Below, piece after piece: positions 34,050-46,200 of a stretch of 64,000 nt of DNA. A program made the translations under genes and the position numbers. The stretch comes from Dipteronia dyeriana. Lineage: Eukaryota > Streptophyta > Magnoliopsida > Sapindales > Sapindaceae. The notes under the pieces were generated by a model. It searched no databases. It was not told the DNA's origin and was given only the letters and a program-made list of their open reading frames with translations. Every line of letters starts with the position of its first letter. Positions within the stretch are counted from its first letter, which is position 1. The DNA lies in contig CM065299.1 in assembly GCA_032871835.1 (NCBI GenBank), positions 868,001 through 932,000 on the forward strand, read 5' to 3'.

Positions 34050-34786
34050 AAGACTAAAATGTAATATGTACTATTATAAATAATGATCCTAACATAATGT
34101 ATTAACGAAATGAGTACAATACGCAGAATAATTAAAGAAAATTATTAAAACTATAAATTTTAAGTTAAAATTAAACACAAGCAATTGTTACAATGTCACA
34201 CAGACACCATTACAATTAATTACAGGCTTGATATTTGATTCTTTACTAGTATATTTCTTCTTTCTTCTTGACCATCAATCACAAATTTATAAGACGTAGC
34301 TTACATTAGGAGACAAAAAAGTGAGGTCCCAGACAAGATGCAAGTCCGTACAGCGTATTTGGTGTCCATCAAGGAGAGAATGTGATAGATTATAAGCTCC
34401 GGTAATTTGCTAATGCTTAACCCGACCGTCCAAGACTGTTTAATTTATCTCACTCTGCAACACTTCTTTGGATCTGTTGGATTTAAATCTGTCTGGTTTG
34501 AATAGTACTTTTCATCCCAGAATAGAATGCATGTGAATCAAGTGCACTTTTTGAATACAATTATACAAATGTAATAAATTACAAGACTTGGGGGATTTAA
34601 TTCCTTATTCAAATTGAATAATTTTAGTGTTGGAACCTGTTTAATTTATATTCTTCGATATCTACATTTGCATTTCCAAATTTTTTTATTAGTATTATTG
34701 TTTGCTTTCCCTAAATTTTTATGATAACCAAAATCCATATAAAAGTATCGACATAGACATCAACCAGTACCAAAAAAAAATTCCTA
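34050..34786. repeat. Segmental duplication, copy 1
   Basis: Non-coding sequence that matches 39572-40248 along its whole length, from 'agactaaaatgtaatatg' through 'gacgtagct', 'cgtatttggtgtccatcaag' and 'cttaacccgaccgtcca' to 'ataaaagtatcgacat'. There are small indels, and about 60 extra bases near 34600-34650 are missing from copy 2. The right edge falls exactly where the auxilin-like pseudogene begins. Confidence 0.85.
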
Positions 34787-37634
34787 TGTGAGAGAAGTAT
34801 GCAAGATTCTCAGGAGAAAGAATTCAGAGAAAGACAACAGAGGCAACAGAGAGAAAGGGAGGAGGAAGAGAGAGAACAGAGAAGATTTGAGAGAGAGAGG
34901 GAGGAAAAGGAGAGAGAACAGAGGAGACTTGAGAGAGAGAGGGAGCAAGCAAGGGAGATTGGGGAGAGAGAAAAGGGCAGACAAGCTGTGGAAAGAGCTA
35001 CTAGAGAAGCACGGGAAAGAGCAGCTGCTGATGCTCACCAAAGAGCTGAGAGGGCTGCTTTTGATAAAGCAAATGCTGCTGCTAGAGAACGTGCGGAAAG
35101 GGCTGCAGTCCAGAGAGCACAAGCTGAAGCTCGTGAAAGGGCAGCGGCAGATGCAAGAGAAAGGGCAGAAAAGGCTGCCACAGAAGCCAGGGAAAGGACA
35201 AATGCAGAAGCAAGGGATAGAGCAGCTGCTCTTGCAAAGGCTGAAGCTGAAGTACGGCTTAGAGCTGAGCGAGCTGCTGTAGAAAGGGCTGCGAAAGAGG
35301 CCCGCGAAAGATCTGCTGCTGTGGCAAGGGCAAACCAAAACCAACAAAGGAATGACAATGATCTTGAATCCTTCTTTAGCATGGGTTCTCGACCAATCAG
35401 TGCACCTAGGCCAAGGGCCAACTCTTCGGTGAGAACCTGAATATAAAATCTGTGTTTATGTTCTGATTTATTATAATGAGCAATCTCGTTCTTGAATCTG
35501 TATTGCAGGATCCCATGTTTGATGCTCAGAGTAAGGGAGGACCTGAAGTAGGTAGGAGGACATCTGTTGGAGCTTCATCTAACATGAAGAAAGCTTCTTC
35601 AACCACAAATATTGTTGATGATCTTAGTTCAATTTTTGGAGGTAATACTACAGTTATATCTCAATATCTCATATATTGCTAATTGACTGAAATACTTTCC
35701 TTGCAAAAGCATCTGCATCACAAGCTGGAGATTTCCAAGATGTTGATGGGGAAACTGAAGAAAGACGAAGAGCCAGGTTGTAGCGCCACCAGCGGACTCA
35801 GGAGCGAGCGGTATGTATTCTATGTTGCTTGGAATTAAGAATTTCACTTTGTAGAAGAATTTGTGACATGCTTGTTCCCATTCTTTATTAGTTACGCTAT
35901 ACAATTCAATTTTTTTTGAATTTTTATTTCTAGGTAAAAGCTCTTGCTGAGAAGAATGAACGTGACCTTCTAGCTCAAAGGGAACAAGCTGAAAGACATG
36001 TAAGTGGTTGCAATCAAGTTGATTTGAATTATCATCACTGTCTTATAATTCTCCCTTCCACCAACCCCAACTGCCATTCAGAACCTGCCTGGTTGTTTTG
36101 GTGCTGTAAGGCTTTCATTTTTGCATCCATTTTCTAGGTTTCTTTCTTTGCTCAGCTAGGATTTTTTATTTTATCTGTGGTTGTGGCATTGGGCTGGGGA
36201 AGTTCTTTGCAAATTAGTTTGCAGCTCTCATTGATTTTAGTTCAGATCAATATTGTGTAGAGTAGAAACAACTCTGGTTTGTATTCATGTGCTCAGTAAA
36301 TGACCAATCCAATGTCTAAGAAGCCCATTGGGTAGTGGTTGCTTTAACTCGAGAGCAGGATTTGGTTGGTTTAAATACCAGCATAACTTAGTTGTGAGAG
36401 ATCCATCATGTTGTTATTATATTATACAGTTGTGTTCATAGTATGAATTTGTCTATGTGTGTCTTAAAAAGTTTTTTTTTATGTTTAATATCTTTTACAT
36501 TTTACCTAATTTTCTTTCAGCTTTGAACTTGATATACTGTGTTGGGTTCTCAAATTTAAATCTAGAAATGAATGAAGTAGGTCCAAGTCTTTTAAGTTTG
36601 GGTCATGAAATTGTATGTACAGATGTGTTTGCTATTTTTTTTTTTTTTGCACGATTGATTTACTCGCTGAACTGATTCTTTGAACTATATTTATCCCTTT
36701 GGTTCATATGTTCTCACTTTTAACCACAATTGAAAGAAAGTAAAATTTCTTTATGTTTTGTGAGTTGGTTGTCATTTTGTATCAATTGAAGTTACAGTTT
36801 TACCTAGGATACTGACTGTTGGAGCTCAAGCATAAGAGTTTATAAAAAACATTTTAATTTGACAGCATTTCACAACATGTGCCTAATATTGATCTGTGCT
36901 GATTTCAGAGGATCTCCGAATCACTTGATGTTGAGATTAAGCGCTGGGCTGCAGGGAAAGAAGGAAATTTACGTGCTCTGTTAGCAACATTGCAATATGT
37001 ACGTTATTTTCATATCTTGCATGTATTCTTTGGTTGCTATTGTACATCTATGCAAATTGAAAGCCGTTGTCTTATCTTTAATTTCTGATTAATCTATTGT
37101 CTATTGTTCCTGATTATAATCTTGTCACTGTTTTCACCGATTGGTCTTGTTAATCTTTTGTGAGATGATCAGGTGCTCTGGCCTGAATGCGGTTGGCAGC
37201 CTGTTTCTTTGACTGATTTGATAACTGGTGCTTCAGTTGAAAAAGCATACAGAAAAGCAACTTTCTGCATCCATCCCGATAAAGTGCGACAAAAAGGAGC
37301 CAATCTTCAACAGAAATATATCGCTGAGAAGGTTTTCAACATGCTAAAGGTAAAATACATCGCAACTGTCTCAGGCTATCAGACCTTGGAAAATGTCTCA
37401 CTCATACTAAGGATTACTCGAAGTTTTATCTTGTTCACGTGATGAAAATATTAGGCATTTTTGTTTATATGCATATTAACTGTTATGTTGAATTTAATCT
37501 ATGGGGGTCTTGGTGTTTTGATATTAACACCCAGAAAATCCTATTCGGAGATCCATTATTCCTGTTCTCACTTCTCTGTTGCTGTATTAAAACAGGAAGC
37601 GTGGAACAAGTTTAATTCAGAGGAGCTGTTCTAA
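34781..37634 (+). pseudogene. Auxilin-like J-domain protein, 5'-truncated pseudogene
   Basis: Seven exon-like blocks with canonical GT-AG introns: 34781-35428, 35509-35641, 35710-35810, 35934-35999, 36909-36998, 37173-37349 and 37596-37634 (TAA). The first is an Arg/Glu/Ala-rich coiled-coil region, then 'DDLSSIFG', then '[17 protein letters not shown]'. The C-terminal J domain keeps the HPD motif ('CIHPDKV') and ends 'AWNKFNSEELF'. Plant auxilin-like proteins stimulate Hsc70 to uncoat clathrin-coated vesicles. Two faults are visible: the N-terminal half of the family is absent (the left edge is a duplication breakpoint), and exon 3 has a TAG at 35781-35783 where relatives have a Glu codon. 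Splice sites and the J domain are otherwise preserved, so decay is recent or slow. Confidence 0.85.
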
Positions 37635-37639
37635 AACTC

Positions 37640-38300
37640 CGGTGGTGATATTTTTTTGCTTAAAACTTCTTGGTTTGATAACTGGGAGTGGAACCACAAG
37701 TCTTGGGAGTGGAACCACATAACATTTCCAGCAGAGATGCATTCTTCGATCTAATCATTTTCCACTTCAATGCAATTGACATGGCATGATATCAGCTGAT
37801 AAAAAGGGTAAGGCTCGAGTTGGGCTTCTCCGACACAGAATCTGAGATGGCGTATATAGGTTCAACTATATTGGGGTTGCTGTAAACAAAATGTAATATC
37901 TTGTTGGTGTAGAGTACAAAAAAATTGATGCACGCCAAGTTGATTCATCATCTCGTGTCATGACTCTATGAGACGATATGAGAGAGAGAAGAGGTTTGTA
38001 TTATTTTGATTTTTCTTCTTTTGGTCTGTGTTAATTCTTTTCTTCATAATTATTATTTTTGTGGGGGGTTCTTTTTTGGGCAAAAAAAAACAGAGAGCTT
38101 GGTGGCATATTGAGTGAAAATACCAAATGATGTTCATTATACTATCAAACTGGCTGTATGTTAGATGATTGTTGAGCTGAGAATAGTACCTTGAGCAGTA
38201 CATTTGATATATTTATATATATAATATTTTTTGTCCATTCATAGTTTGGCTGCTAACAATTTTCAGTGCATAATTGTCATAATTATTCATTCAACTCTAT
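37640..38300. other. Spacer after the auxilin relic
   Basis: This would include the 3' UTR of the auxilin relic. No other gene was seen. Confidence 0.4.
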
Positions 38301-38307
38301 TTCACTT

Positions 38308-38640
38308 CTGTCTCCGATGACAATTTACGTAACTTACCTTGTGTTCGGTAAAATCAGTGTTCGTAATGTAGATGATGATCCGGTAGAAGTCTGTTGGATT
38401 TGTTGGGAGTAGCAATGGCCAAAGCCAAACTATTTATTTTCACCAGTTGCATCAAGATGGAGACGATGATGGTTTCTACCCAAAAAAGAGAGAAGATGGG
38501 TGGGTGGAAAGTGAATTGGATGAATTTTTCAATGGAGAGGAGTAGACTACGAAGAGGGTGAATTATTAATGACTATTAAAACTGAAGGGAAAGAATACCT
38601 TGCTATCCTAGGGATCGAGATCAGGTCCAAAAAAGAGTAA
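38308..38640 (+). pseudogene. Phloem protein 2 (PP2)-like C-terminal relic
   Basis: Reads 'LSPMTIYVTYLVFGK', then after a one-base frameshift near 38388 'GQSQTIYFHQLHQ', 'REDGWVESELDEFF'. A stop or frameshift near 38547 leads to 'YEEGELLMTIK', ending 'LGIEIRSKKE' at TAA (38638-38640). The order 'tYxxYLVFK', 'R.DGWxExELGEFF', 'GIEIRPK' is diagnostic of the PP2 (Nictaba-like lectin) domain. The N-terminal part is not found. PP2 proteins are lectins, often phloem-located. No full ORF survives. Confidence 0.75.
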
Positions 38641-38644
38641 ATAA

Positions 38645-39050
38645 ATAGCTACAAGATGGTTAAATTAGGTGGGTTGAAGGGTTTCTATAAGTTCATATGG
38701 CAGGTTGCTGAATACAAGAAATGTGAAAATCCATCCATTACTTTCAAGTCGTGATGGGGAGGAAGGTTACTTTCAAGTTGTGTGACTGCAATTTACTAAC
38801 TTCGAGCACTACAGTGAGACTTGATAATGAAGCTTTTCCTGAGAACAAGCCCACATCAACTATGGAAAACATGAATCTTAATTAATTTATTTATTCTCTT
38901 TAATTTGTTGTTTTAATTATAAAATGTCACTAATTTGACTCAAGGTTTGTTATTTTGGAGCTTATTGCCATATTATATGATAAGGAAATGCTTATATTAA
39001 AAATTCTATAGATAGTCTGATATTTCATTCGCTTTGCAAAAAACTCGATT
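38645..39050. other. Spacer, no gene seen
   Basis: No recognisable coding or repeat content. Confidence 0.4.
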
Positions 39051-39054
39051 GCAA

Positions 39055-39570
39055 CTCAATGCCTTAGAAATCACATCCACACAAAGTATGGATTCTTTAA
39101 GTGCTATGAAACACACAAAAAAACCATGTATGTCAGCCTAGTGATCTCTCAACTTTCTAATCATAAACACAGGATGTTTAGTTTGACATGTAATGCCCAA
39201 CCGCTTCGGCCATACTACATCCAATAAATCACCACGAAGCTAACCAAATACGGGATGATAACTAAGTGAAAGCATTAAGAATACGAGATACCTATATAAC
39301 ACATATGTTATATGCTCGTGTCCCCTTAACTAATCTCTACCCTCTCTTGAGTGCATAGAAATTGCATCCATACATAAGCATGAATCCATTAAGGACTGTG
39401 GGACACACACGAGCTTTACAAGCCAGTCTAGTGATATCTCAACTTTCCGATCGAATGTAAAGGATATCACGCTGAGCATGCAAATGAATTCGGTTTATCT
39501 TTACTCCTAAGTTAAGGATTCGGTTTTATCAACCTACCTAGGGTGGCACAAAATGGAAACAAGTAAAATG
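39055..39570. repeat. Dispersed repeat family, partial copy 3
   Basis: Matches 27560-28180, starting at 'ccttagaaatcacatccaca' and ending 'gtggcacaaaatgga'. About 130 bp present at 27990-28120 is missing here ('catgcaaat' joins directly to 'gaattcggttta'). Its right end adjoins segmental duplication copy 2. Confidence 0.8.
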
Positions 39571-39571
39571 T

Positions 39572-40248
39572 AAGACTAAAATGTAATATGTACTATTATA
39601 AATAATGATCCTAACATGATGTATTAATGACATGAGTACAATAAGCAGAATAATTAAAGAAAATTATTAATACTATAAATTTTAAGTTAAAATTAAACAC
39701 AAACAATTGTTAAAATGTCACACACACACCATTATAATTCATTACAGGCTTGATATTTGATTCTTTACAACTATATTTCTTGTTGACCATCAATCACAAA
39801 TTTATAAGACGTAGCTAGCATTAGGAGACAAAAAAGTGAAGCCCAGACAGGACGCAAGTCCGTACAACGTATTTGGTGTCCATCAAGGAGAGAATGTGAT
39901 AGATTATAAGCTCCCGTAAGTTGCTAATTAAGCCGATCAACTACTTTAATATGCTTAACCCGACCGTCCATAAGACTGTTTAATTTATCTCACTCTGCAA
40001 CACTTCTTTGGATTTGTTGGATTTAAATCTGTGTCAGGTTTGAATAGTACTTTTCATCTCCATAATAGAATGCATGTGAATCAAGTGCACTTTTTGAATA
40101 CAATTATACAAATGTAATAAATTACAAGACTTGGGGGATTTAATTCTTCGATATCTACATTTGCATATCCAAAAAAAAATTATGATAACCAAAATCCATA
40201 TAAAAGTATCGACATTCGCATCAACTAGTACCAATAAAAATATTCCTA
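39572..40248. repeat. Segmental duplication, copy 2
   Basis: Partner of 34050-34786 in the same orientation, 5.5 kb apart. Here the block is followed by F-box relic G instead of the auxilin relic. Confidence 0.85.
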
Positions 40249-40639
40249 TTTTCATCGAATATCAAGAGATCAAGAGTTCCATGTAATGGAACCTCATTCC
40301 ATATTTCCATGAATTATTATAGTAGTAACCAAATAAACAATAAAATAATTATAATATTCTGATATTGCTATTATGGAATTGGAATTTTGAAGGGGTTTTT
40401 CTTTTTCCTTCTCTTTTCTGAAAAGTGAATTTGGAAGGTTTTAGAGCTCGATGAATTTTCTTGATTTTGTGTCTTGTTTGTTTATCGTGGATAACTGGAT
40501 ATTAATTCCAATGTATTGGACCATGGTATTCCAATTCTTTATGGACGTACATAAAAATAATTGTCGCAGAGTGAGATCAAAACACAACCTTACTGTGCTT
40601 AAAAAAAATGGAGGTTCAATACAGGTTGATCATCATCCA

Positions 40640-41340
40640 AAAGTTGATCGGCTTACCAATTTTACGAATCCTATAATCCATCAGATTCTCACATTGAGAG
40701 ACACCAAATATGCTGTGAAATGGAGGTATCATTAGAGAAATTCATAGCCTCTATTTCGACTTTCGAATTTTCAGTCCATAGAAGTTCTTCGGAAGATTTG
40801 CGTTGCATGTCTTGCACCATCGCAAGCCTGAATATCATTCAGGATCGACCTAACCTAAAAAAGTAACTTATTTATTTCTTGTCAGGGGAAGTTTGTATCT
40901 CATTGTATATATCAATCCAGAAACTAAAATTGTTAAAAGAGGTATGTTTAGTCTTTTCACTATAATTTTTTGTGCTTTATGAACAATTTGATTTTGAAAA
41001 CTCATGATTAAGGCTAATGTTTTGTTGTTGACATATTAGTGGCCTTGCAAGGCTTATAAAAGATGCTAAATCAATAGTTTATATGCTACTTGATTTTTCC
41101 AAACCTGCAAAATAAAATTATCAAAATATAAATTTAAACAAACAGTTTTAATTTTGACTTTGAGAAGAGGTAAATCTTTCTAGTTTTTGTTTTCTAGCAT
41201 GTTTAATTAGGTCATTATATTGTTCTATTAGTCGTTTGGTACTTTTTGTTGTGACATTTACAGACAGTTAATGGAGAGCATTTATGGTTTTTTGACAAAG
41301 TTAGGGTTTGGCAAAGTATTCTAAGGTTTCATAACTTAGC
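40640..41340 (+). pseudogene. F-box/FBD-type relic G, internally deleted
   Basis: The F-box start 'VDRLTNFTNPIIHQILTLRD' at about 40636-40720 is followed by decayed sequence to about 40840 ('HVLHHRKPEYHS'). A deletion then brings it almost directly to the 3' intron and exon: TTGTCAG then GGGAAGTTTG at about 40886. A last-exon-like piece is at about 41265-41330, after an ACAG acceptor ('LWFFDKV'). Stops and the deletion make it non-functional. Confidence 0.65.
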
Positions 41341-41344
41341 TATG

Positions 41345-41805
41345 TCACGAGGAAATTATTAAAACCCTGTAATCGATAGTCGAGAAGAAAGTAGAAATAT
41401 AGTACTAACGAATCAATTTTGTGGCATGTAATGAATTGTAATGGTGTCTTGGTGATATAGAACATCTTTTTAAGATCAGGTTGTTTAGATTCAAATAATT
41501 TAAGAAAAGTGATTGTTATTTGTTATTTTCATTGTAGGGACCGAGTTCAATAATGTTCAATAAGTTCTAAAGTATGTTATTTTCGTTATAGAGACAAAGT
41601 TCATTGTTCAATAAGTTCTAAAGTTCGTTACATTTATCCAATTTTCGCATCATTTTATGATTATATTTAATAAAATCGATAAAAAAAAACAGTTGTATTT
41701 CAATGAAATCTGCTTGTTAATCCCAATAATAATAATATTGAATATTTCAAGTCACTGTTGCCGCATGTGTTATATTAACATATTTGATAGCATTTAATTA
41801 ATTTA
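41345..41805. other. AT-rich spacer, no gene seen
   Basis: Contains a near-direct repeat 'gttcaataagttctaaagt' (about 41549 and 41608). Nothing else is supported. Confidence 0.45.
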
Positions 41806-42062
41806 TTTTTTTAACGGAAAACTTTATTAGGGAAGAAAGCGTAAAAACACAACAAATACAAGACAAAAGGGGAACAGACCCCGCCCAAAAGCCTACAAAC
41901 ACACGCCCAAGAAAACAAAACACAAGGACAAAGACGATCAAGAAAGCAAGCAAGCAGAAACAACAGCAGAAGCAAAATCCCCGATCACAGAGCTTGCAAA
42001 AACTGATCCAACAAGCCAACCAGCTAAAACACAACCAAAGGAAGAAGAGCAAATTGTAAAGT
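41805..42062 (-). mobile_element. Probable L1-type LINE 3' end
   Basis: The minus strand is T/G-rich with TTGTTTGTAGGCTTTTGGG-like runs, and ends CCCTAATAAAGTTTTCCG, then TTAAAAAAA. This pattern is familiar from the 3' ends of plant LINEs. No reverse transcriptase is attached. The hydrophobic ORF read from this strand is a by-product of the T/G-rich composition. Confidence 0.45.
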
Positions 42063-42361
42063 AAAATTTAGGGATAATTTTATCCAAAAATACCGGTCAA
42101 AAATGATAAAAACAATAAAATATAAAATAATGGTTAAAAACAATAAAACCAATAAATTTTTTGGTTTTGTATGAATTCACCCCTAATAAATAATAATAAT
42201 AAACTGAATACTCCAACGAGTGTGAGAAGGTATATATAAACGCAAAACAAACTAATCATGAACTATCAAGGGTATTCTTTATTATAATGAACAAAATAGG
42301 AAGGAAACAAGTACACATCAAAAAATGAGATAGAAATTCTATTTCATCCATATCCTTATCT

Positions 42362-42665
42362 CTAAAATGGTTGAAATTGGCCGGTTTTGGGATCATAGGT
42401 TCTAGGAGGAAGTGGAGGAGGAGGAGGTGCTGGTGGTGGTGCTGGTGGTGGTGCCATGGCTTTAATTAATGGAGGATGATGAAGATCATAGGTTCCAGTT
42501 CCACCATTTGGTGGAATCTGTCCCGTTGTCTGCTGAGTATAAAAATCATTGCTAATTCTAGTTCCACCATTTGGTGGAATTTGTCCGGTCTTCTAAGTAT
42601 AAAGATCATAACTGGTTCCATTTCCACCATTTGGTGGAATTTGTGTGGCTATCTGAGTATAAAGA
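42362..42665 (-). other. Former C-terminal coding tail of the bZIP gene, now out of frame
   Basis: Downstream of the present stop codon, the 60-bp coding repeats continue on the minus strand for about three more units. They then run into a readable proline-rich end ('APPPPPPLPPRTYDPKTG', then 'QFQPF' and TAG at 42362-42364). Two lesions separate it from the gene: a 4-bp insertion (TAGG on the plus strand, about 42676-42679) that shifts the frame, and a TAG near 42594 in place of a Gln codon within a repeat unit. It is therefore probably 3' UTR today. Confidence 0.75.
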
Positions 42666-43265
42666 TCATAGTTGGTAGGTTCCGTTACTGTCATTTGGTG
42701 GAATTTGTCCGGTCGTCTGAGTATAAAGATCATAACCGATTCCGGTACAGCCATTTGGTGGAATTTGTCCGTCCGTTTGAGTATAAAGATCATAGCCTGA
42801 TCCGACACTGCCATTTGGTGGAATTTGTTCGACAGTCTGAGTATAAAGATCATAGTTGATTCTGGAACTACCATTTGGTGGAATTTGTCTGGCCATCTGA
42901 GTATAAAGATTATAGCCGGTTCTGGTACCGCCATTTGGTGGAATTTGTCTTATCGTCTGACTATGAAGATCATTGTTGGTTCCGGTTCCACCATTTGGTG
43001 GAATTTGTCCGGTCGTCTGAGTATAAAGATCATAACCGGTTTCGGTACTGCCATTTGGTGGAATTTGTCTGGCCATCTGAGTATAAAGATCATAATTAGT
43101 TCCGGTACCACCATTTGGTGGAATTTGTCCGGTCATCTGAGTGTAAAGATCATAGCTGGTTCCGGTTCCACCATTTTGTGGAATTGGTCCGGTCTTCTGA
43201 GTGTGAAGATCATAGCTGGTTCCAGTTCCACCATACGGTGGTGGAATTTGTCCGGTTGTCTGAGT
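42480..43265 (-). repeat. Coding tandem repeat, about 13 units of 60 bp
   Basis: The unit centres on CCATTTGGTGGAATTTGTCC and recurs at almost exactly 60 bp (42751, 42811, 42871, 42931, 42991, 43051, 43111 and so on). Each unit encodes 20 residues close to [20 protein letters not shown]. Units at the right end are more degenerate (43171, 43231). Forms a Gly/Thr/Tyr/Pro-rich low-complexity tail in the bZIP protein. Confidence 0.9.
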
Positions 43266-46200
43266 GTAATGATTAAATTTTATTCCAGTTCCACCAATAT
43301 TCTGAGGAATTAGTCGAGTCTGCAGCCTCAGTTGCTCGTTTTCATATCTCAATTGATTTAGTCCAGTCTGCAGCCTCAACTGCTCGTTTTCATGTCTCAA
43401 TTGACTGTTCATCGCTGTCAGAAAACCATTAGTATATAATTGTGCATTCAGTAAACACTCTCGTTGTTGTACTGAAAAATATGATGAGAATTCTTCAAGG
43501 AATAACAAAATAGTGTTCAATAAAACGGGTCACAACCTGGAGTTCTTCGAGAATATATATATGATTATATATATGATCAGTAGAAATCTAATAAAAGTTT
43601 TGGCATTAACAAAAAAATATGTATAACAATCAAACAAAATATGCATATGTAGATAGATACATCTAATAAAATTAGTTTTTTTTAGTGCAATAATAAAATT
43701 GAAAGGCAAAAAAATAAATATATGTATATCAAATAAATAAAAAAGATATTATATATAGGTTTGGATAAGTCACTAACTTACTATTAATAGCAATGTTACT
43801 GGATGGTTTCCGGTCGTATCCAAAATGTATAAAATGTAAAGATATAAAAATAAATCAATCATCTATTAACAACGTAGCCAAACCCTGTATATATATCGAA
43901 TTAAAGAGTTGAAAGATATTAAATTACTTACATCTACTCAAGAGCTTCTGTTGAACAACCGCGTCCATTCGATTATTCCAATCTACGATTTCAGATCTCA
44001 AGCTTTTGATTTCTTCCTGATTTTGTTAATTAGCCAAAAGAAGAATTTCAATAGAGACTTGATGTAACACCCAGTTTTTCAAACCCAATTGAAAGGTCCA
44101 ATTTGAAAAGAAAAAAAATGGGATAAGCGTGAAGCAGAAAAGGCATCAGATGAGTAAGCCAAGTGAACTGCATGGCTGACAGACAGCTGTGAGCTTGCTT
44201 AATTAGCTCCCAACTTCAGCTGTGTCCTTCCATGAGTATATATATGAGGATAAATGTTGTGAGAGCTAGAAATCAGTAGAATCAAGCAGAAGAAAGGAAA
44301 GAGAAGAAAAGAGAAAAGTCAGTGAAGCTCTCGTAATTTCAGATTTCAGATTTCAGTTGATTCTTCTTTGATATCCAGTTTCTAATTGGATCTTGTGATT
44401 GATAGGGAAAGAAGACGAAGGGAACCTAGCATACTCAGTCTAAGATAAGCTTGACGTCTAAGTTGTGAGTGAATTAAGTTTCAGTTTTGTTTTTAACTCA
44501 AGTTTACAGTTTTATGCTTTAATTGCTGCAAATCATTTTAAACTTTTTATTGCTTTTTATGATTGATGGTGAGTGTCCAGAGAACCAAAAATATATATTT
44601 ATGCTTATATTAGCATTTAGAAACAGTATATTATTTTTATGAATTATCAAGAAGAGATTATGATTTCTATAAAAGCACCATGTACCCTTCCCCAGTTATG
44701 ATTATGGTTGGCTTTTGGGGCCGTTCTACACATGTGTATGTCATGAGTCGCTCTGCATGTGCATGACCAGAGAAAGAGTAATAGAGTCGCTCTGCACTTG
44801 TATGACCAGAGAGTCGCTCTGCCCGAACATGACCAGAGAAAGAGTAATTGAGTCGCTCTGTTCGGGTATGACCAGAAGTTATTCATGATTGCGTTTGCCC
44901 AAAGTATTTCGGTTTACGTATGGAGGATATCCCCAGTACGAATTTGGTGAAGATTAAGATTTTATAAAGTATTTATTCTTGTTCAGCAAAGAGAAGCATT
45001 CAGTTTATTCAGTTTATTCAGCACGAAAGTAGATATATTATCTTATACCATTATTACTGAATGCTTATTGTAAAGAGGTTTAGAAAAGTGTTTTTAAAAG
45101 TTTTCATTCACTCACTGGGCGTTAGCGCTCATCCTTTCACTTTTAAATATTTATCCAGGTAGCTGCTCGGTTGTACGGACTCAGAAGTTTTGAGGTGGGC
45201 CACTCGATGACATCATGAAGCATAAAAGTCATGCATTTTAAATTTTCATGTACATATTTAAAAATATGAGGTCGGCATGGTCGGGACGGTAGGCATGGTC
45301 GGAACGTGGTCGGATTTCTACTCGGTCTGTTCGGCCTACTCGGCCACTTGACCTACTCGGCCCACATGGCCTATTCGGTCTACTCGGCCTACTCTGTTTT
45401 CTTACTCTGCATGTTTCATCTCCCACTCGGGATGACTGGTTACTTAGTTTTTAAAGTTGTCAGTTTTTTGTCCGAACGGTCATTTTTGATAAACTTTTTG
45501 TAACGGACGAAAATATATGTAAAGAAATTATAATTATGTACATTTTGTACTCTCCAGTATTCTCCTCACATTTTATTTGATTCAAACAAGTATTTCTGAA
45601 TGGAGATTTCAGCAGAAAGTCCTTTTATTATGCTAGAGAATGTAGAGCCCATAGGGTTTCCCTTGTACTCAAGAGAGGAGTCGGGACAGCCCACAGGGCC
45701 TCCCTCGTACTTAAGAGAGAGGAGTCGGGGTGGGTCTTGTCAACTTGGTATCAGAGTTCATGGTTTATAATTCCTTAGACCATAGAATAATTGTTTACAT
45801 TTAGTTTCATGCATTTAAGCATAATTTTGAATTTGTAACAGCATCATGCGTCGAGTTGGCCGCCTACGCACAAGACCGATAGCTGACCTTGGAGAGAGGA
45901 GTGGTAACCAAGGTGAAAACGAGATAGAATCACACCCTCAACCACCTATAGCTCAACCTCATGTACCAGAACCTAGGGAGGAACCAATAGATAGAATTGC
46001 AGAACTATTAACTGTGATGGTCCAGTACCAAACGTGAGTGTCCGAGAATTCTATTGAGCGTGTACGAAAATTGGGAGCTACGAATTTTGATGGAACAGAA
46101 GATCCAGATAGTGCTAGTTCTTGGTTGAATGAACTAGAACGTGTATTTGAAGTTATGAGGTGTACCGATGAGCAAAAGGTCTCTTTTGCTACGTTTTTGC

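Noticed and set aside
34784..35421. Long ORFs on the minus strand and in the second plus frame over the auxilin coiled coil
   Set aside because: They are shadows of the Arg/Glu/Ala-rich repeat-like exon. The plus frame from 34781 is supported by splice junctions and family similarity.
41798..42052. Hydrophobic 84-codon minus-strand ORF
   Set aside because: T/G-rich composition and an AATAAA plus A-tail ending point to a LINE 3' end, not a membrane protein.
42476..43313. Plus-strand ORFs of 74-162 codons with a repeated pattern
   Set aside because: They are the antisense reading of the 60-bp coding repeats. The minus frame joins upstream bZIP exons with correct splicing.
44647..44886. 79-codon minus-strand ORF in the LTR, repeated at 51117-51356
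   Set aside because: It reflects short tandem repeats inside the LTR and is present in both LTRs only because they are copies of each other.
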